Assembly (NCBI GenBank): GCA_018649725.1
Contig: JABIHH010000070.1
Location: 1-64,000, forward strand
DNA from: Rhodospirillaceae bacterium
GTDB lineage: Bacteria > Pseudomonadota > Alphaproteobacteria > Rhodospirillales > UBA2165
Direction of reading: 5' to 3'
Length of the DNA: 64,000 nt
In this document: one piece after another, positions 53,221 to 64,000 of the stretch
Numbering within the stretch: the first letter of the stretch is position 1
Layout of the letters: each line of letters starts with the position of its first letter
The notes under the pieces: model-generated
Told to the model about the DNA's origin: nothing
The model's input: the letters and a program-made list of their open reading frames with translations, nothing else
The model's database searches: none
Made by a program: the position numbers and the translations under genes

Positions 53221-54114
53221 ATGAAAATCGATATGCTTGGTACCGGCGCAGCAATGATTGATCCAGACCGCGCGCAATCGGGCATCCTCGTTACGTTGGA
53301 CAATGGCGCAAAATATATGTTCGATTGCGGTGCCGGATCAGTTCACAATATGGTCCGTGCGAATAGCAGTCCTGCCGAAGTCGGTGTCGTTTTTCTTACC
53401 CACCTGCATCATGATCACATATGTGATTTTCCGCTATTTGCCATCAATGGCTGGATGTATGATCGTACTGATTCTCCCATCGTGTTAGGCCCAAAGGGAA
53501 CGAAACATTTCTGCGACCACTTGTTCGAAGGCGGTGCTTTTGATTCCGACTTCCGGGCGCGTAGCGCCTTTCCTCGCCGTCAAACTAATTTGGCTGCGGT
53601 TCGCCCAGATATACGTGAGGTTAGCCCTGGCCTGGCTTACGAAGATGATGATGTGCGGATTTATTGTGACTTTGTTGAACACATCCCTCGCGAGATATCA
53701 GAGTGTTTTGGCATCCGCATGGAAGCAGAGGGTAAGGTAATTGCTTTTTCTGGCGATACATCGCCGTGCGACAATATGGTCAAATTGGCCAAGAATGCAG
53801 ATATCTTATTTCACGAATGCACTTTTCCAGAATCCTTTATTGAATTTCGCAGTAAATCTGGAACTGGCACACACGCCCACACGCCGCCAACGGCACTCGG
53901 AAAAATAGCTGTCGATGCCGGCGTTAAAAGCCTCGTGGCAACCCATTTTGGACATTTCGAATCAACCAACAAAAGCCTTCAAAAGGCCGCCGAACATCAT
54001 ATGCCAGTCGAAGAAATGGGGCCGCATGTTATGGATGAAGTCGTTCAAGATATCCGGCGTAGCTATAAAGGACCGCTGCAAATGGCTTATGATTTATTGC
54101 GGATCGACCTCTAG
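53221..54114 (+). CDS. MBL-fold metallo-hydrolase, RNase Z/arylsulfatase-like
   Basis: A 297-residue metallo-beta-lactamase fold protein. The metal motif LTHLHHDHICDFP (about 58-70) gives H-x-H-x-D-H, followed by a SGDTSPCDNMVKLAKNADIL Asp and a late ATHFGHFE His. The layout is that of RNase Z/PhnP-like or alkylsulfatase-like family members; tRNA processing is not certain because the RNase Z exosite is absent. Function on a phosphodiester or cyclic substrate is the likely class. Confidence 0.8.
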   Translation: MKIDMLGTGAAMIDPDRAQSGILVTLDNGAKYMFDCGAGSVHNMVRANSSPAEVGVVFLTHLHHDHICDFPLFAINGWMYDRTDSPIVLGPKGTKHFCDHLFEGGAFDSDFRARSAFPRRQTNLAAVRPDIREVSPGLAYEDDDVRIYCDFVEHIPREISECFGIRMEAEGKVIAFSGDTSPCDNMVKLAKNADILFHECTFPESFIEFRSKSGTGTHAHTPPTALGKIAVDAGVKSLVATHFGHFESTNKSLQKAAEHHMPVEEMGPHVMDEVVQDIRRSYKGPLQMAYDLLRIDL

Positions 54115-54127
54115 TTAGCCACAGTCT

Positions 54128-56668
<2,541 letters not shown>

Positions 56669-56724
56669 AGCGACGCTCCTTTACGTAAGGCAAAAGGAAT
56701 ATTTCTCCATTTATTGAAGACATT

Positions 56725-56764
56725 ATACAGCAAATGGCTGTATTTAGCTGTGATCTAGGTCATA
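56725..56764. promoter_or_regulatory. Inverted repeat and CRP-like site upstream of the FecR/RTX gene
   Basis: ATACAGC-AAATG-GCTGTAT (56725-56743) is a perfect 7-bp-arm repeat. Next to it TGTGA-TCTAGG-TCATA (56749-56764) resembles the CRP/FNR-family consensus TGTGA-N6-TCACA. Both lie 57-96 bases upstream of the FecR/RTX start and 152-191 bases from the divergent ATPase gene. Confidence 0.45.
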
Positions 56765-56915
56765 TGGTGGTATAAATACGTATTAACAATGATTTAGCCG
56801 CTTTTAGCCCAATTGCCAGCCTCACATCAATTTGCGCCCAAAAAAGGCCGGATCACTTTACTTTTCACCCTAAATCGGCAATCTTCAAACAAAGAAGAAC
56901 ACATGATAGGGAATT

Positions 56916-57689
56916 ATGGCTGTTCCAAAAATAAAACTTGAAGGCGTTACCAAAAGCTTCGGCTCTAACCATGTACTGAAAGGCGTCGACCTTGAGGTGG
57001 CTGACGGCGAATCGCTGGTTCTCATTGGCGGCTCGGCGAGTGGCAAAACGCTCTTGCTCAAGCTCATCTTAGGATTGGAAAAACCTGATAGCGGCTCAAT
57101 TCAAATTGATGGAGTCGAGACGACAAAACTTGACCGCAAAGCCCAGGAAAAGCTGCTGCATCGCATGGGCATGCTGTTCCAGCAATCGGCTCTCTTCGAC
57201 AGTATGACAATTTGGGAAAACGTCGCCTTTCAACTGCTGCAGGATCATCAACTCAGCCAGGAAGAATCGAGACGCATCGCGATCGAAAAAATAGTTTCGG
57301 TGGGTCTGACCGCTGATGTAGGCGATTTACTTCCGGCAGAGATTTCCGGCGGCATGCAAAAACGCGTCGGCTTTGCCCGGGCCATTGCCAATGATCCGGA
57401 AATTGTGTTGCTGGATGAGCCCACTGCCGGGCTTGATCCGATCATGACCAATGTGATTGGCGAGTTGATATTGAAAGGCGTACGCGAGCTGGGTGCCACC
57501 ACGCTCTCTATCACCAGTGATATGAAAGGTGCGCGTCAGGTCGCAGATCGCGTTGCCATGATATATGACGGTAAAATAATCTGGTGCGGACCAACCGAGG
57601 ATGTCGATAATTCAGACAACCCTTATCTCGATCAGTTTATCCATAATCGAGCAGAAGGCCCGATTAAGATGGCAATTACTGCAGCGTGA
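56916..57689 (+). CDS. mlaF: MlaF-like ABC transporter ATPase
   Basis: A 257-residue ATPase of the Mla/Ttg2A lipid-transport type. Walker A is GGSASGKTLLLKLILG, the signature is EISGGMQKRVGFARAIANDP (SGGM-x-K-R is typical for MlaF), and Walker B is EIVLLDEPTAGLDPIMTN. The switch His that normally follows is Ser (SITSDMKGARQ instead of xSHDxxxA). No mlaE or mlaD gene is adjacent, so its permease is elsewhere. Divergent from the FecR/RTX gene and co-directional with the amidotransferase-like gene. Confidence 0.88.
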   Translation: MAVPKIKLEGVTKSFGSNHVLKGVDLEVADGESLVLIGGSASGKTLLLKLILGLEKPDSGSIQIDGVETTKLDRKAQEKLLHRMGMLFQQSALFDSMTIWENVAFQLLQDHQLSQEESRRIAIEKIVSVGLTADVGDLLPAEISGGMQKRVGFARAIANDPEIVLLDEPTAGLDPIMTNVIGELILKGVRELGATTLSITSDMKGARQVADRVAMIYDGKIIWCGPTEDVDNSDNPYLDQFIHNRAEGPIKMAITAA

Positions 57690-57708
57690 AACTCGGCCCG
57701 CATAAAAT

Positions 57709-58488
57709 ATGACAAACTCCCCTCCTCTTCCGCTTATCGGTGTCGCCACCTCCATGATGCAAATGCCGGGTAGTCAATTCACCGCCCATGTCAGCGGCAA
57801 GCGCTATATCAATTCCTTAAATAAATTTTCTGAATGCATTGCCGTGCAGATCCCCTCGCTCGGTGAAGAATATGATTACGCCGATCTGGTCGCGCGTTTT
57901 GACGGCATCGTGCTCACCGGTGGCCGAGCAAATGTAGAACCGCATCATTATGGCGGCCCGCCCTTTCCACCAGACGAGCCGATTGATCCCGACCGCGATG
58001 CCACTGTGCTTCGCCTGGTGCCTGCTTGCATTGAAGCCGGTGTGCCTTTGCTTGGAATTTGCCGCGGCCTGCAAGAGATCAATGTCGCGCTGGGTGGCTC
58101 GCTGCACTACCGGGTAAATGAAGTGCCGGGAAAAAATGACCACAGAATGCCGCGCGGCGAGGATGTAACAATTGAAGATATTTATGCCCTCCGCCATCCA
58201 GTTAAACTAACCCCCGGCGGCCTATTTCAGGAATTGATCGGTCAGGATGAGTTCGACGTCAATACACTGCACGGCCAAGGCATTGATCGACTGGGTGAAG
58301 GCTTGGCGATCGAGGCGGTTTCCGATGACGGTGTTATTGAAGGCATCCGCATTGAGACCCACCCGAATTTTGCCGCCGCCGTCCAATGGCATACCGAATA
58401 TCAGCCAGAGCGTGAGGAACACCTCCTGTCCCGCAAGCTCTATGAAGCTTTTGGCGAGGCCGCGGCTGAGCGAGCAAAAAATCGATGA
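57709..58488 (+). CDS. Class I amidotransferase-fold hydrolase, gamma-Glu-GABA hydrolase type (peptidase C26)
   Basis: A 259-residue glutamine-amidotransferase-like hydrolase. The nucleophile Cys is in LLGICRGLQEINVALGG (about 125), with the His of HGQGIDRLGEGL and the NFAAAVQWHTEYQ His/Glu near the C-terminus. Related PuuD cleaves gamma-glutamyl-GABA in putrescine breakdown. No put/puu neighbour confirms the substrate. The next gene overlaps it by four bases. Confidence 0.85.
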   Translation: MTNSPPLPLIGVATSMMQMPGSQFTAHVSGKRYINSLNKFSECIAVQIPSLGEEYDYADLVARFDGIVLTGGRANVEPHHYGGPPFPPDEPIDPDRDATVLRLVPACIEAGVPLLGICRGLQEINVALGGSLHYRVNEVPGKNDHRMPRGEDVTIEDIYALRHPVKLTPGGLFQELIGQDEFDVNTLHGQGIDRLGEGLAIEAVSDDGVIEGIRIETHPNFAAAVQWHTEYQPEREEHLLSRKLYEAFGEAAAERAKNR

Positions 58489-59393
58489 GCGGCGGCGTAC
58501 ATTGGAACGCAAAGGAAGAGAGCTGCCATATTGGTAAAAATGCCATTCATCGAATTGTTGATTTAGAAAGCATCCCCTTCGTCGCCGATATGATTTATCA
58601 GGACGCGACATCCGACATTGTCGCTGAATTGGCGGGAGAGTTTGGCTCTCACCATCTTGATCCAGCCTCGCTTGATCTTTTGCTGAGTTTTCACAGCTTT
58701 CTGGTACGGACGGACAAACATACCATTCTGGTCGATCTCTGCTGCGGCAATGATAAAGACCGCCCGACCCGCCAGGCCTGGCATAAAAGAAGCGGCCCGT
58801 TCCTGGACAACCTCGCCAAAACAGGCGTTCAGCCAAGCGACATTGATTTTGTCATGTGCACCCATTTACATGCCGACCATGTCGGCTGGAATACCCAGCT
58901 TGTTGACGGTGCATGGGTGCCGACTTTCCCCAATGCGCAATATCTGTTTGCTGAGAAAGAACTCGCCCATTGGCAGCACGAACACGACGCAAATCCGACC
59001 GAGCCCATATTGTATGGCTCTTATATCGATAGCGTGTTGCCGGTCATGGCATCGGGTCAAGCCCAATTGGTTAAAAGCAATCATGCCGTAGCCCCTGGCA
59101 TCCACATGGAAGCCGCCTATGGGCACACCCCTGGCAACGTGATTATCCATGTTGAAGATCAAAATGATCACGCCATTCTCTGCGGCGATGCGATCCACCA
59201 CCCGGTACAACTCGCCTACCCCGAATGGTCGACTAATTTCTGCACCGATCCAGAGCAATCTCGCACGACCCGCATGGCCTTTCTAAGCGACTATGCTGAT
59301 ACGCCCACGCTCATTCTACCAGCTCATTTTCAAGCGCCCGATTACCATAGAATCGAAAGTGACGGTAAGCGCTATCACTTTGGAAAAGACTGA
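58485..59393 (+). CDS. MBL-fold metallo-hydrolase, lactonase-like
   Basis: A 302-residue metallo-beta-lactamase fold protein. The metal motif VMCTHLHADHVGWN gives the H-x-H-x-D-H of the quorum-quenching lactonase/glyoxalase II superfamily, with AYGHTPGNVIIHV, CGDAIHHPVQ and PTLILPAHFQAPDYH bearing further metal ligands. Starts within the stop of the preceding hydrolase (ATGA), so the two are coupled; substrate unknown. Confidence 0.85.
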   Translation: MSGGVHWNAKEESCHIGKNAIHRIVDLESIPFVADMIYQDATSDIVAELAGEFGSHHLDPASLDLLLSFHSFLVRTDKHTILVDLCCGNDKDRPTRQAWHKRSGPFLDNLAKTGVQPSDIDFVMCTHLHADHVGWNTQLVDGAWVPTFPNAQYLFAEKELAHWQHEHDANPTEPILYGSYIDSVLPVMASGQAQLVKSNHAVAPGIHMEAAYGHTPGNVIIHVEDQNDHAILCGDAIHHPVQLAYPEWSTNFCTDPEQSRTTRMAFLSDYADTPTLILPAHFQAPDYHRIESDGKRYHFGKD

Positions 59394-59395
59394 CA

Positions 59396-59896
59396 ATGCG
59401 GCCCCTGCTGATTTTTATGTGTGTTGTTTTAATTTCCTCAATCGCACTCGGAGAGGAAGATGCAAAAAAGATAGACAGGCCACCCTATGGGGTAAAATTT
59501 GGCCAAAAATTTGATGCATCGGAACACGCAACGATCACCCGGCGTGGCAATGTGCGTTCAGTAAAATTAAGGACCGCCGACCGGCCCGACGATACCGAGG
59601 ATTTACAGGCCGAGATATGTGAGGAATTTGGCCTCCAGGTCTTAACGTGGCGGAGCTACATTCGCTCTAAGAGCGCCGCGGCGGAACGCCATAAAGAAAT
59701 CTCACGGGAAATGACGGAAAAATACGGCAAGCCAAAAACACTGCGGCGCTCAGCTTTTTGGAAAGCCAAGGGATTTCATATTGTCGTCAAAATCCGCAAC
59801 AAAGCTAAAATTTACCAAAACCAAATTCGCTATTTTGGACCCAAGAATGAGCCTTGCTTTGAAAAGCTGATGATCCACCAGCAGAAAAACCGCTAA
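59396..59896 (+). CDS. Unknown secreted protein
   Basis: A 166-residue protein with a short signal peptide (LLIFMCVVLISSIALGEED) and a basic, charged mature part. Its two Cys (EICEEFGLQ and NEPCFEKLM) may form a disulfide. No family is recognised. Two bases separate it from the lactonase-like gene, so it is the third of a coupled run. Confidence 0.65.
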   Translation: MRPLLIFMCVVLISSIALGEEDAKKIDRPPYGVKFGQKFDASEHATITRRGNVRSVKLRTADRPDDTEDLQAEICEEFGLQVLTWRSYIRSKSAAAERHKEISREMTEKYGKPKTLRRSAFWKAKGFHIVVKIRNKAKIYQNQIRYFGPKNEPCFEKLMIHQQKNR

Positions 59897-59901
59897 CCTG
59901 C

Positions 59902-61932
59902 CTAAAAGAACAACCAGTGTGGTATCCAATCGGGCAACATCTCAGGCCCCCAGGAATCAAGCCAAGACGGATGCCAAAACAAATGCATGACCCGGTCATA
60001 GAAAAGAACCAAAACAGCATAGCCACCAGCAGCATAGCCGAGCGCAATCTTAGGACTATATTTTCCCCAGCGTATTAAATAGACCGCCATATAAATCGGC
60101 ATCGCTATTTTTTGGCCAAACAGTAGAGTCAGGATAAGCACACCGATCATATAGCCAAAAAATGCACTCATCTCTGAAAAATAAATTCTGGATGAGGCTT
60201 CCCGCCAGACCACTGCTATACCACCTTGTATGCCGATCTCTTTCTTCAGATCAACGCTATCTCTAACCAACGCATAAAAGGCAAAAAACACTGCCGGCAC
60301 CGCAATCGTGAACGGAAATTGCTGCGCCATTTCTGGCCAGGTTTGTGAATCAAAATAGGCATGGGTGAAAAACGCGAACAGGACCAGCGACAGTGGCAGG
60401 GAGATTATCGGATTATACTCGTTGCCCTCGCCGGTTACCGTTTCATCCTTATCGCGTTTACGTTTGATCACGCCTCGCCCGGCCAGGAACACGGTCAACA
60501 CACATAGCAGCGCGATGCCAACAACAATCGGACGCTCCCAAAGCCAGGCTGGCCCTTCATGGACCCGCATGGTGATCTGGAAAGTTTGCTCCATGATACC
60601 GCCGAGGATCAACGCCAAGACGAGAGGTGGGCGCGGCCAACCGCCACGTTTCATGGTATAGCCGACCAGCCCCATAATCATGACAACAACCCAGTCACCA
60701 GGGGAGGTTTGGCCGAGCCAGGCACCCATCAGGACAAAACAAACGACGCCTGGGATCAGCAGATGGCCGGGAATGAAAGCGAGCTTGGCAACCTGTCTGC
60801 ACCATAGCATCAGCATACCGGCAGCAATGATATTGGCGATGACAATTGTCCAAACCAAGCTGAAAGTAATGTCTAATTTAGTCGTCAGCATATCTGGGCC
60901 CGGCTGAATACCTTGGATCAGCAGCGCGCCTAGAAGAATGGCGGCACCGAGACTGCCCGGAATACCAAACGCGACCGTCGGCACCAACGCGCCGCCCTTG
61001 ATCGCGTTATTGGCGGCTTCCGGCGCAATGACGCCCCGGATATCGCCTTCACCAAATTGCGATTTATCTTTCGAGCTTTGTACCGCATGGCCATAGGCGA
61101 CCCAGTCAACAATGGCACCGCCGAGACCCGGCAAAATACCGACATAGGTTCCGATGATGGCGCATCGGACAGCCAACCACCATTCGCGGCAGGCATCCTT
61201 GACGCCCTCATACATATTGCCGCCCACCGCTTCCTCGCGCGGCACACTTGAAATCGAGGTGTTTTTGACAGCCAACTCAATGAGCTCCGGGATCGCAAAC
61301 AAGCCCAACACAACGGGGATCAGCGGCAAACCATCGAGCAGATAATCCAAGCCAAAATTAAACCGCGGCACCGGCATGGTTTCGCCATAACCAACCGTCG
61401 ACATCAAAAGGCCGAGGAAGGCGACCGTCAGACCCTTCATCACGGACTGGCCGGTGAGTGAGCCCACCATGGTTAGGCCCAACACGCCGAGCATGAACAG
61501 CTCAGCTTTAGAGAAGGCCAATATCATCGGCAACACCAACGGCAGCGACACAGCTAAGATCAACGCGCCAAAAACACCGCCGAAGGCAGATACCGTAAAG
61601 GCCGCACCAAAGGCTCTGGCAGCATGGCCTTTTTTAGCCAAAGGATGGCCGTCCAAAATGGTTGCCTGTGAGGCGGCCGTACCGGGAATTCCCAGCAGCA
61701 CCGAGGCAATGGTATCACTGGTCGTCGTCACCGAATACATGCCAAGCAGCAAGGCAATCGCCGACACGGGTTCCATATCAAAGGTAAAGGGGAGCAGCAG
61801 AACAAGGCCGATAACGCCGCCGAGGCCAGGAACGGCACCCAGCCAAATGCCGATTAAGACACCAAAAACTAAAAATCCAATGGCAGGCCAGGTGAAGACC
61901 AACATTAGACCATCGACAAATGCCTCAAACAT
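59902..61932 (-). CDS. tctA: Tripartite tricarboxylate-type permease: fused TctA and TctB
   Basis: A 676-residue membrane protein. About 1-500 is TctA (the large permease): VFGVLIGIWLGAVPGLGGVI, VLLGIPGTAASQATILDGHP, GILPGLGGAIVDWVAYGHAV and GALLIQGIQPGPDMLT. About 520-676 has a four-helix TctB-like part (ISLPLSLVLFAFFTHAYFDS onwards). The two subunits are usually separate genes, with TctB first; here they are joined A-then-B. It works with the TctC receptor next to it to import di/tricarboxylates or aromatic acids. Confidence 0.86.
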   Translation of the reverse strand: MFEAFVDGLMLVFTWPAIGFLVFGVLIGIWLGAVPGLGGVIGLVLLLPFTFDMEPVSAIALLLGMYSVTTTSDTIASVLLGIPGTAASQATILDGHPLAKKGHAARAFGAAFTVSAFGGVFGALILAVSLPLVLPMILAFSKAELFMLGVLGLTMVGSLTGQSVMKGLTVAFLGLLMSTVGYGETMPVPRFNFGLDYLLDGLPLIPVVLGLFAIPELIELAVKNTSISSVPREEAVGGNMYEGVKDACREWWLAVRCAIIGTYVGILPGLGGAIVDWVAYGHAVQSSKDKSQFGEGDIRGVIAPEAANNAIKGGALVPTVAFGIPGSLGAAILLGALLIQGIQPGPDMLTTKLDITFSLVWTIVIANIIAAGMLMLWCRQVAKLAFIPGHLLIPGVVCFVLMGAWLGQTSPGDWVVVMIMGLVGYTMKRGGWPRPPLVLALILGGIMEQTFQITMRVHEGPAWLWERPIVVGIALLCVLTVFLAGRGVIKRKRDKDETVTGEGNEYNPIISLPLSLVLFAFFTHAYFDSQTWPEMAQQFPFTIAVPAVFFAFYALVRDSVDLKKEIGIQGGIAVVWREASSRIYFSEMSAFFGYMIGVLILTLLFGQKIAMPIYMAVYLIRWGKYSPKIALGYAAGGYAVLVLFYDRVMHLFWHPSWLDSWGPEMLPDWIPHWLFF

Positions 61933-61972
61933 ATTTTCCCCGTCATTTTCTTATTATTATCATAATTGAAAA

Positions 61973-62001
61973 CGTCGGCACCGATAGAAACGATGCCGAC
62001 G
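61973..62001 (-). terminator. Hairpin between tctC and the tctA-tctB fusion
   Basis: An 8-bp stem CGTCGGCA / TGCCGACG with a 13-base loop, followed on the minus strand by TTTTC. It fits a leaky terminator downstream of the receptor gene. Confidence 0.55.
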
Positions 62002-62025
62002 CCATCAATCAAATCGCGTTAAAGG

Positions 62026-63147
62026 CTATTTCTTCTTTTTCTTATGTTTTTTTGCACCGAATTGAACGGCTGTTCTTGCTTTCCAAAATGCGACGATCTT
62101 TGGATCAGCATTGGCGAGATCCTTCATCACTTTGGAAGCACGTGCAAAGCCGATATGCAGATACGGATTCAACACCGCTTTAACTGCTTCGGCTTTGGTT
62201 TGCGGATCATTCATTGCTTTTTTGTAGGCAACACGAAGAATTTTAGCCGCTTCTGGGTTCATGTTAGGTGGTCCCGCAACCATGAAGTTGGCAGTACCCT
62301 GCATTCTATCTGCAAATTGATATGCCTCATACAGCTCGCCGGAAGGCTTGCCACCAACAGCTTTTGCGTAGAACTCTTCGAACAAAGGCACGGTCGGATA
62401 AGCTGGATCGCGTTTCACAGATCCATCTGGCTGCATAGCGCCAAACTGGAACAAAGAAACAAGCTGCCCTTTTTGAACCAAACGTGGTGTTAAATGTTTC
62501 AGCCAATGAACTGAGCCCGCACCGGTAATGTTGGTCTCGCTTTGAGCCAGCGACGTCGTAATTGACGCAGATCCCCGGAAACCCGGCACATAAGTATGTT
62601 CCATACCGAGCAGGTCAAATGCAGCGGTTGAGACAACATCGATCGCGTGTAGTGGGTTACGTCCGGTATAGCTCATCTTTTTGTTAATTTTTTTGATGTC
62701 AGACGGCTTATTCAAACCACCTGGTGCGATGTCTTTACGCGCAACAACGATAAAAGCAGGTCCTTTAACACCGGCAATGAAGGTGAATTTAGGATAGCTG
62801 AACCGCACACCTTTTCGGCCGGTGATTTGGGCCAAAACTTGGAACGGATTAAAGCCAATGGTCATACCGTTTGGCTTGGCGCGCTCATAAATAAAATTTT
62901 GCGCTTTCAGACTACCGGCACCCGGCATGTTTTTAACCACAATACTTGGATTACCCGGAATATATTTCGACAGACGGCGGGCAATGATGCGGGCAGCGGT
63001 ATCCGTACCACCCGCCGAAAAGCCAACGATAATTTCAATCGTTTTACCTTTGTAATATTGCGCACTTGCTGTTGTGGAAATGGCTGATGCCGTCAGCATT
63101 GCTGCCGTCGCCGCCAATCCTAAAGTAATTTTAGAAATACGTGACAT
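62026..63147 (-). CDS. tctC: Tripartite tricarboxylate transporter receptor, TctC/Bug family
   Basis: A 373-residue periplasmic receptor with signal peptide (KITLGLAATAAMLTASAIST). Typical Bug features are IEIIVGFSAGGTDTAARIIA, NPSIVVKNMPGAGSLKAQNF and the VLAQITGRKG stretch. It is about 50 residues longer than the usual 320-325 and ends in an odd Lys-rich tail (KKHKKKKK). Ligand unknown. Forms an operon with the tctA-tctB fusion. Confidence 0.9.
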   Translation of the reverse strand: MSRISKITLGLAATAAMLTASAISTTASAQYYKGKTIEIIVGFSAGGTDTAARIIARRLSKYIPGNPSIVVKNMPGAGSLKAQNFIYERAKPNGMTIGFNPFQVLAQITGRKGVRFSYPKFTFIAGVKGPAFIVVARKDIAPGGLNKPSDIKKINKKMSYTGRNPLHAIDVVSTAAFDLLGMEHTYVPGFRGSASITTSLAQSETNITGAGSVHWLKHLTPRLVQKGQLVSLFQFGAMQPDGSVKRDPAYPTVPLFEEFYAKAVGGKPSGELYEAYQFADRMQGTANFMVAGPPNMNPEAAKILRVAYKKAMNDPQTKAEAVKAVLNPYLHIGFARASKVMKDLANADPKIVAFWKARTAVQFGAKKHKKKKK

Positions 63148-63429
63148 TGTGTGTTTACTCCCCAGTTGATTGCTCAGTTTTCGAGCATAAAATTATATGT
63201 GTTAGCTTAGATTCAAAGGCTCACGGAAGTCAATTGAACTTCACCACCCACACCCTACCTATTTGGCCAACAATTGACTTAACGTGTTTATTTTTTGCAA
63301 TTTCCAACCCTCGGCCAGCAAAAAGCATGGCGAAGTTGTTCTATAACGTCAAATAATAAAAAATGATCCTTATATAATATTTCATTACGCCCCCCCCCTC
63401 CCAAGTGGGAGGATAATTCTGCGCGATAT

Positions 63430-64000
63430 CTATTTAACAAAATCCAGCAAATGATCGATAAAACTCTGGGTCAAAGGCGTAAGTTCACTGACCGGTCGAT
63501 GAAACACCGCCAGGGATCGCCCGGCCCCGGGAAGAGGTTCCGGCAGAGCGGCCAATTTTCCTGCTTTAATATCCGGCGCGAGCAAAAACTTTGAATGAAT
63601 TGATAAATAGTCGCCTTGTGTCAATATCGGCACCAACGCTGACGTTGCGACGGTTTCAATTGCAACCTCTACATTGCTCAAACCCAAAGCCATAAAAGCC
63701 GCATCCGCCTGACGGCGGAGTTCAGTATCGACCGGTGTCAGTAACCAGGGATATTTCTCAAGCTGATTGGGATTGAGCTTTCTACTTTTCGCTAAAGGAT
63801 GCTTGGGACCGCAAATAACCGACAATCTTTCCTCGCGAATGATTGTTGCCACAACATCCTCAGGTGGACGCTCAATCGCCAGGGCTCCGACAAAAAGGTC
63901 AATTGAGCCTTGCCGCAACATTGTCATGAGTTCGATAACGGGACGAACTTCAAACCTTAGACCAACATCCGGCTTTTCAAACAAATAAGCGGCGATGGCT
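63430..64000 (-). CDS. LysR-type regulator, C-terminal effector domain (cut by window edge)
   Basis: The frame is open from the right window edge to a stop at 63430 (190 codons). It shows the LysR effector-binding domain: VRPVIELMTMLRQGSIDLFVG, RLSVICGPKHPLAKSRKLN and LVPILTQGDYLSIHSKFLLA. The DNA-binding part lies outside. It is upstream of tctC on the same strand, so it may control that transporter, a frequent pairing. Confidence 0.88.
   Translation of the reverse strand, partial: AIAAYLFEKPDVGLRFEVRPVIELMTMLRQGSIDLFVGALAIERPPEDVVATIIREERLSVICGPKHPLAKSRKLNPNQLEKYPWLLTPVDTELRRQADAAFMALGLSNVEVAIETVATSALVPILTQGDYLSIHSKFLLAPDIKAGKLAALPEPLPGAGRSLAVFHRPVSELTPLTQSFIDHLLDFVK

Noticed and set aside
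63380-63412. Poly-C tract near 63390 as phase-variation switch
   Set aside because: It lies between genes, about 240 bases upstream of tctC and just after the LysR stop, without a visible promoter spacing or reading frame that it could shift.

Overview
The window reads as a chromosomal segment of a Gram-negative alphaproteobacterium. The evidence is ParE, the rplM-rpsI pair with an N-terminally extended S9, KDO synthesis genes, a type-2 ArgC, tripartite TctAC-type and Liv-type transporters, and short palindromic repeats of a kind common in alphaproteobacteria. Rhodospirillales or a relative is my guess; no rRNA or tRNA gene is visible to fix the taxon. Genes are dense, on both strands, with many 1-4 base overlaps.

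Layout. 1-14.3 kb: an unknown partial gene, a peptide-type solute-binding protein, a quinone oxidoreductase, a flavin monooxygenase of the acyl-CoA dehydrogenase fold, a 27-residue membrane microprotein, a YciA-like thioesterase, parE, a GNAT gene between nested inverted repeats, a methyltransferase, argC, a hybrid-free GAF histidine kinase and an aromatic-ring FAD hydroxylase. 14.3-18.4 kb: an EamA permease, then a scar of foreign DNA wedged against the rpsI terminator: an hsdR stub, an hsdS gene lacking its 5' end, a phage-like ORF with ADP-ribosyltransferase-like motifs, and half an integrase. 18.5-27.6 kb: rpsI, rplM, an enoyl-CoA hydratase, a CoA-binding protein, a cyclic-nucleotide-type K+ channel, TPR-glycosyltransferase/kdsC/kdsB, a Liv-type binding protein, an Rrf2 regulator and a second GNAT.

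27.8-46.7 kb is a catabolic island for aromatic acids: boxC, boxB and benzoate-CoA ligase; a complete LivFGMHK uptake system; a DUF4863 protein and a hot-dog thioesterase; then one operon iorA-iorB-hcrC-hcrA-hcrB. Together these suggest import of (4-hydroxy)benzoate, CoA activation, reductive removal of the 4-hydroxyl by the molybdenum enzyme 4-hydroxybenzoyl-CoA reductase (with electrons perhaps supplied by the 2-oxoacid:ferredoxin oxidoreductase), and oxygen-dependent ring epoxidation and cleavage by BoxB/BoxC. This joins a classically anaerobic step to an aerobic pathway.

46.7-52.5 kb is a second coherent operon: acyl-CoA dehydrogenase, a GcdA-like carboxyltransferase, the biotin transporter BioY, a biotin carrier, a tiny gamma subunit, a GcdB-like membrane subunit and a small two-helix membrane protein. 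This is the gene set of a membrane, probably Na+-pumping, glutaconyl-CoA-type decarboxylase with its dehydrogenase. 52.5-64 kb: a cytochrome c, two MBL hydrolases, a FecR/RTX secreted protein with a Glu-Pro repeat, an orphan MlaF-like ATPase, a class-I amidotransferase hydrolase, a fused TctA-TctB permease with TctC, and a LysR regulator cut by the window edge.

All family assignments come from reading motifs and recalling families; no database search was run.
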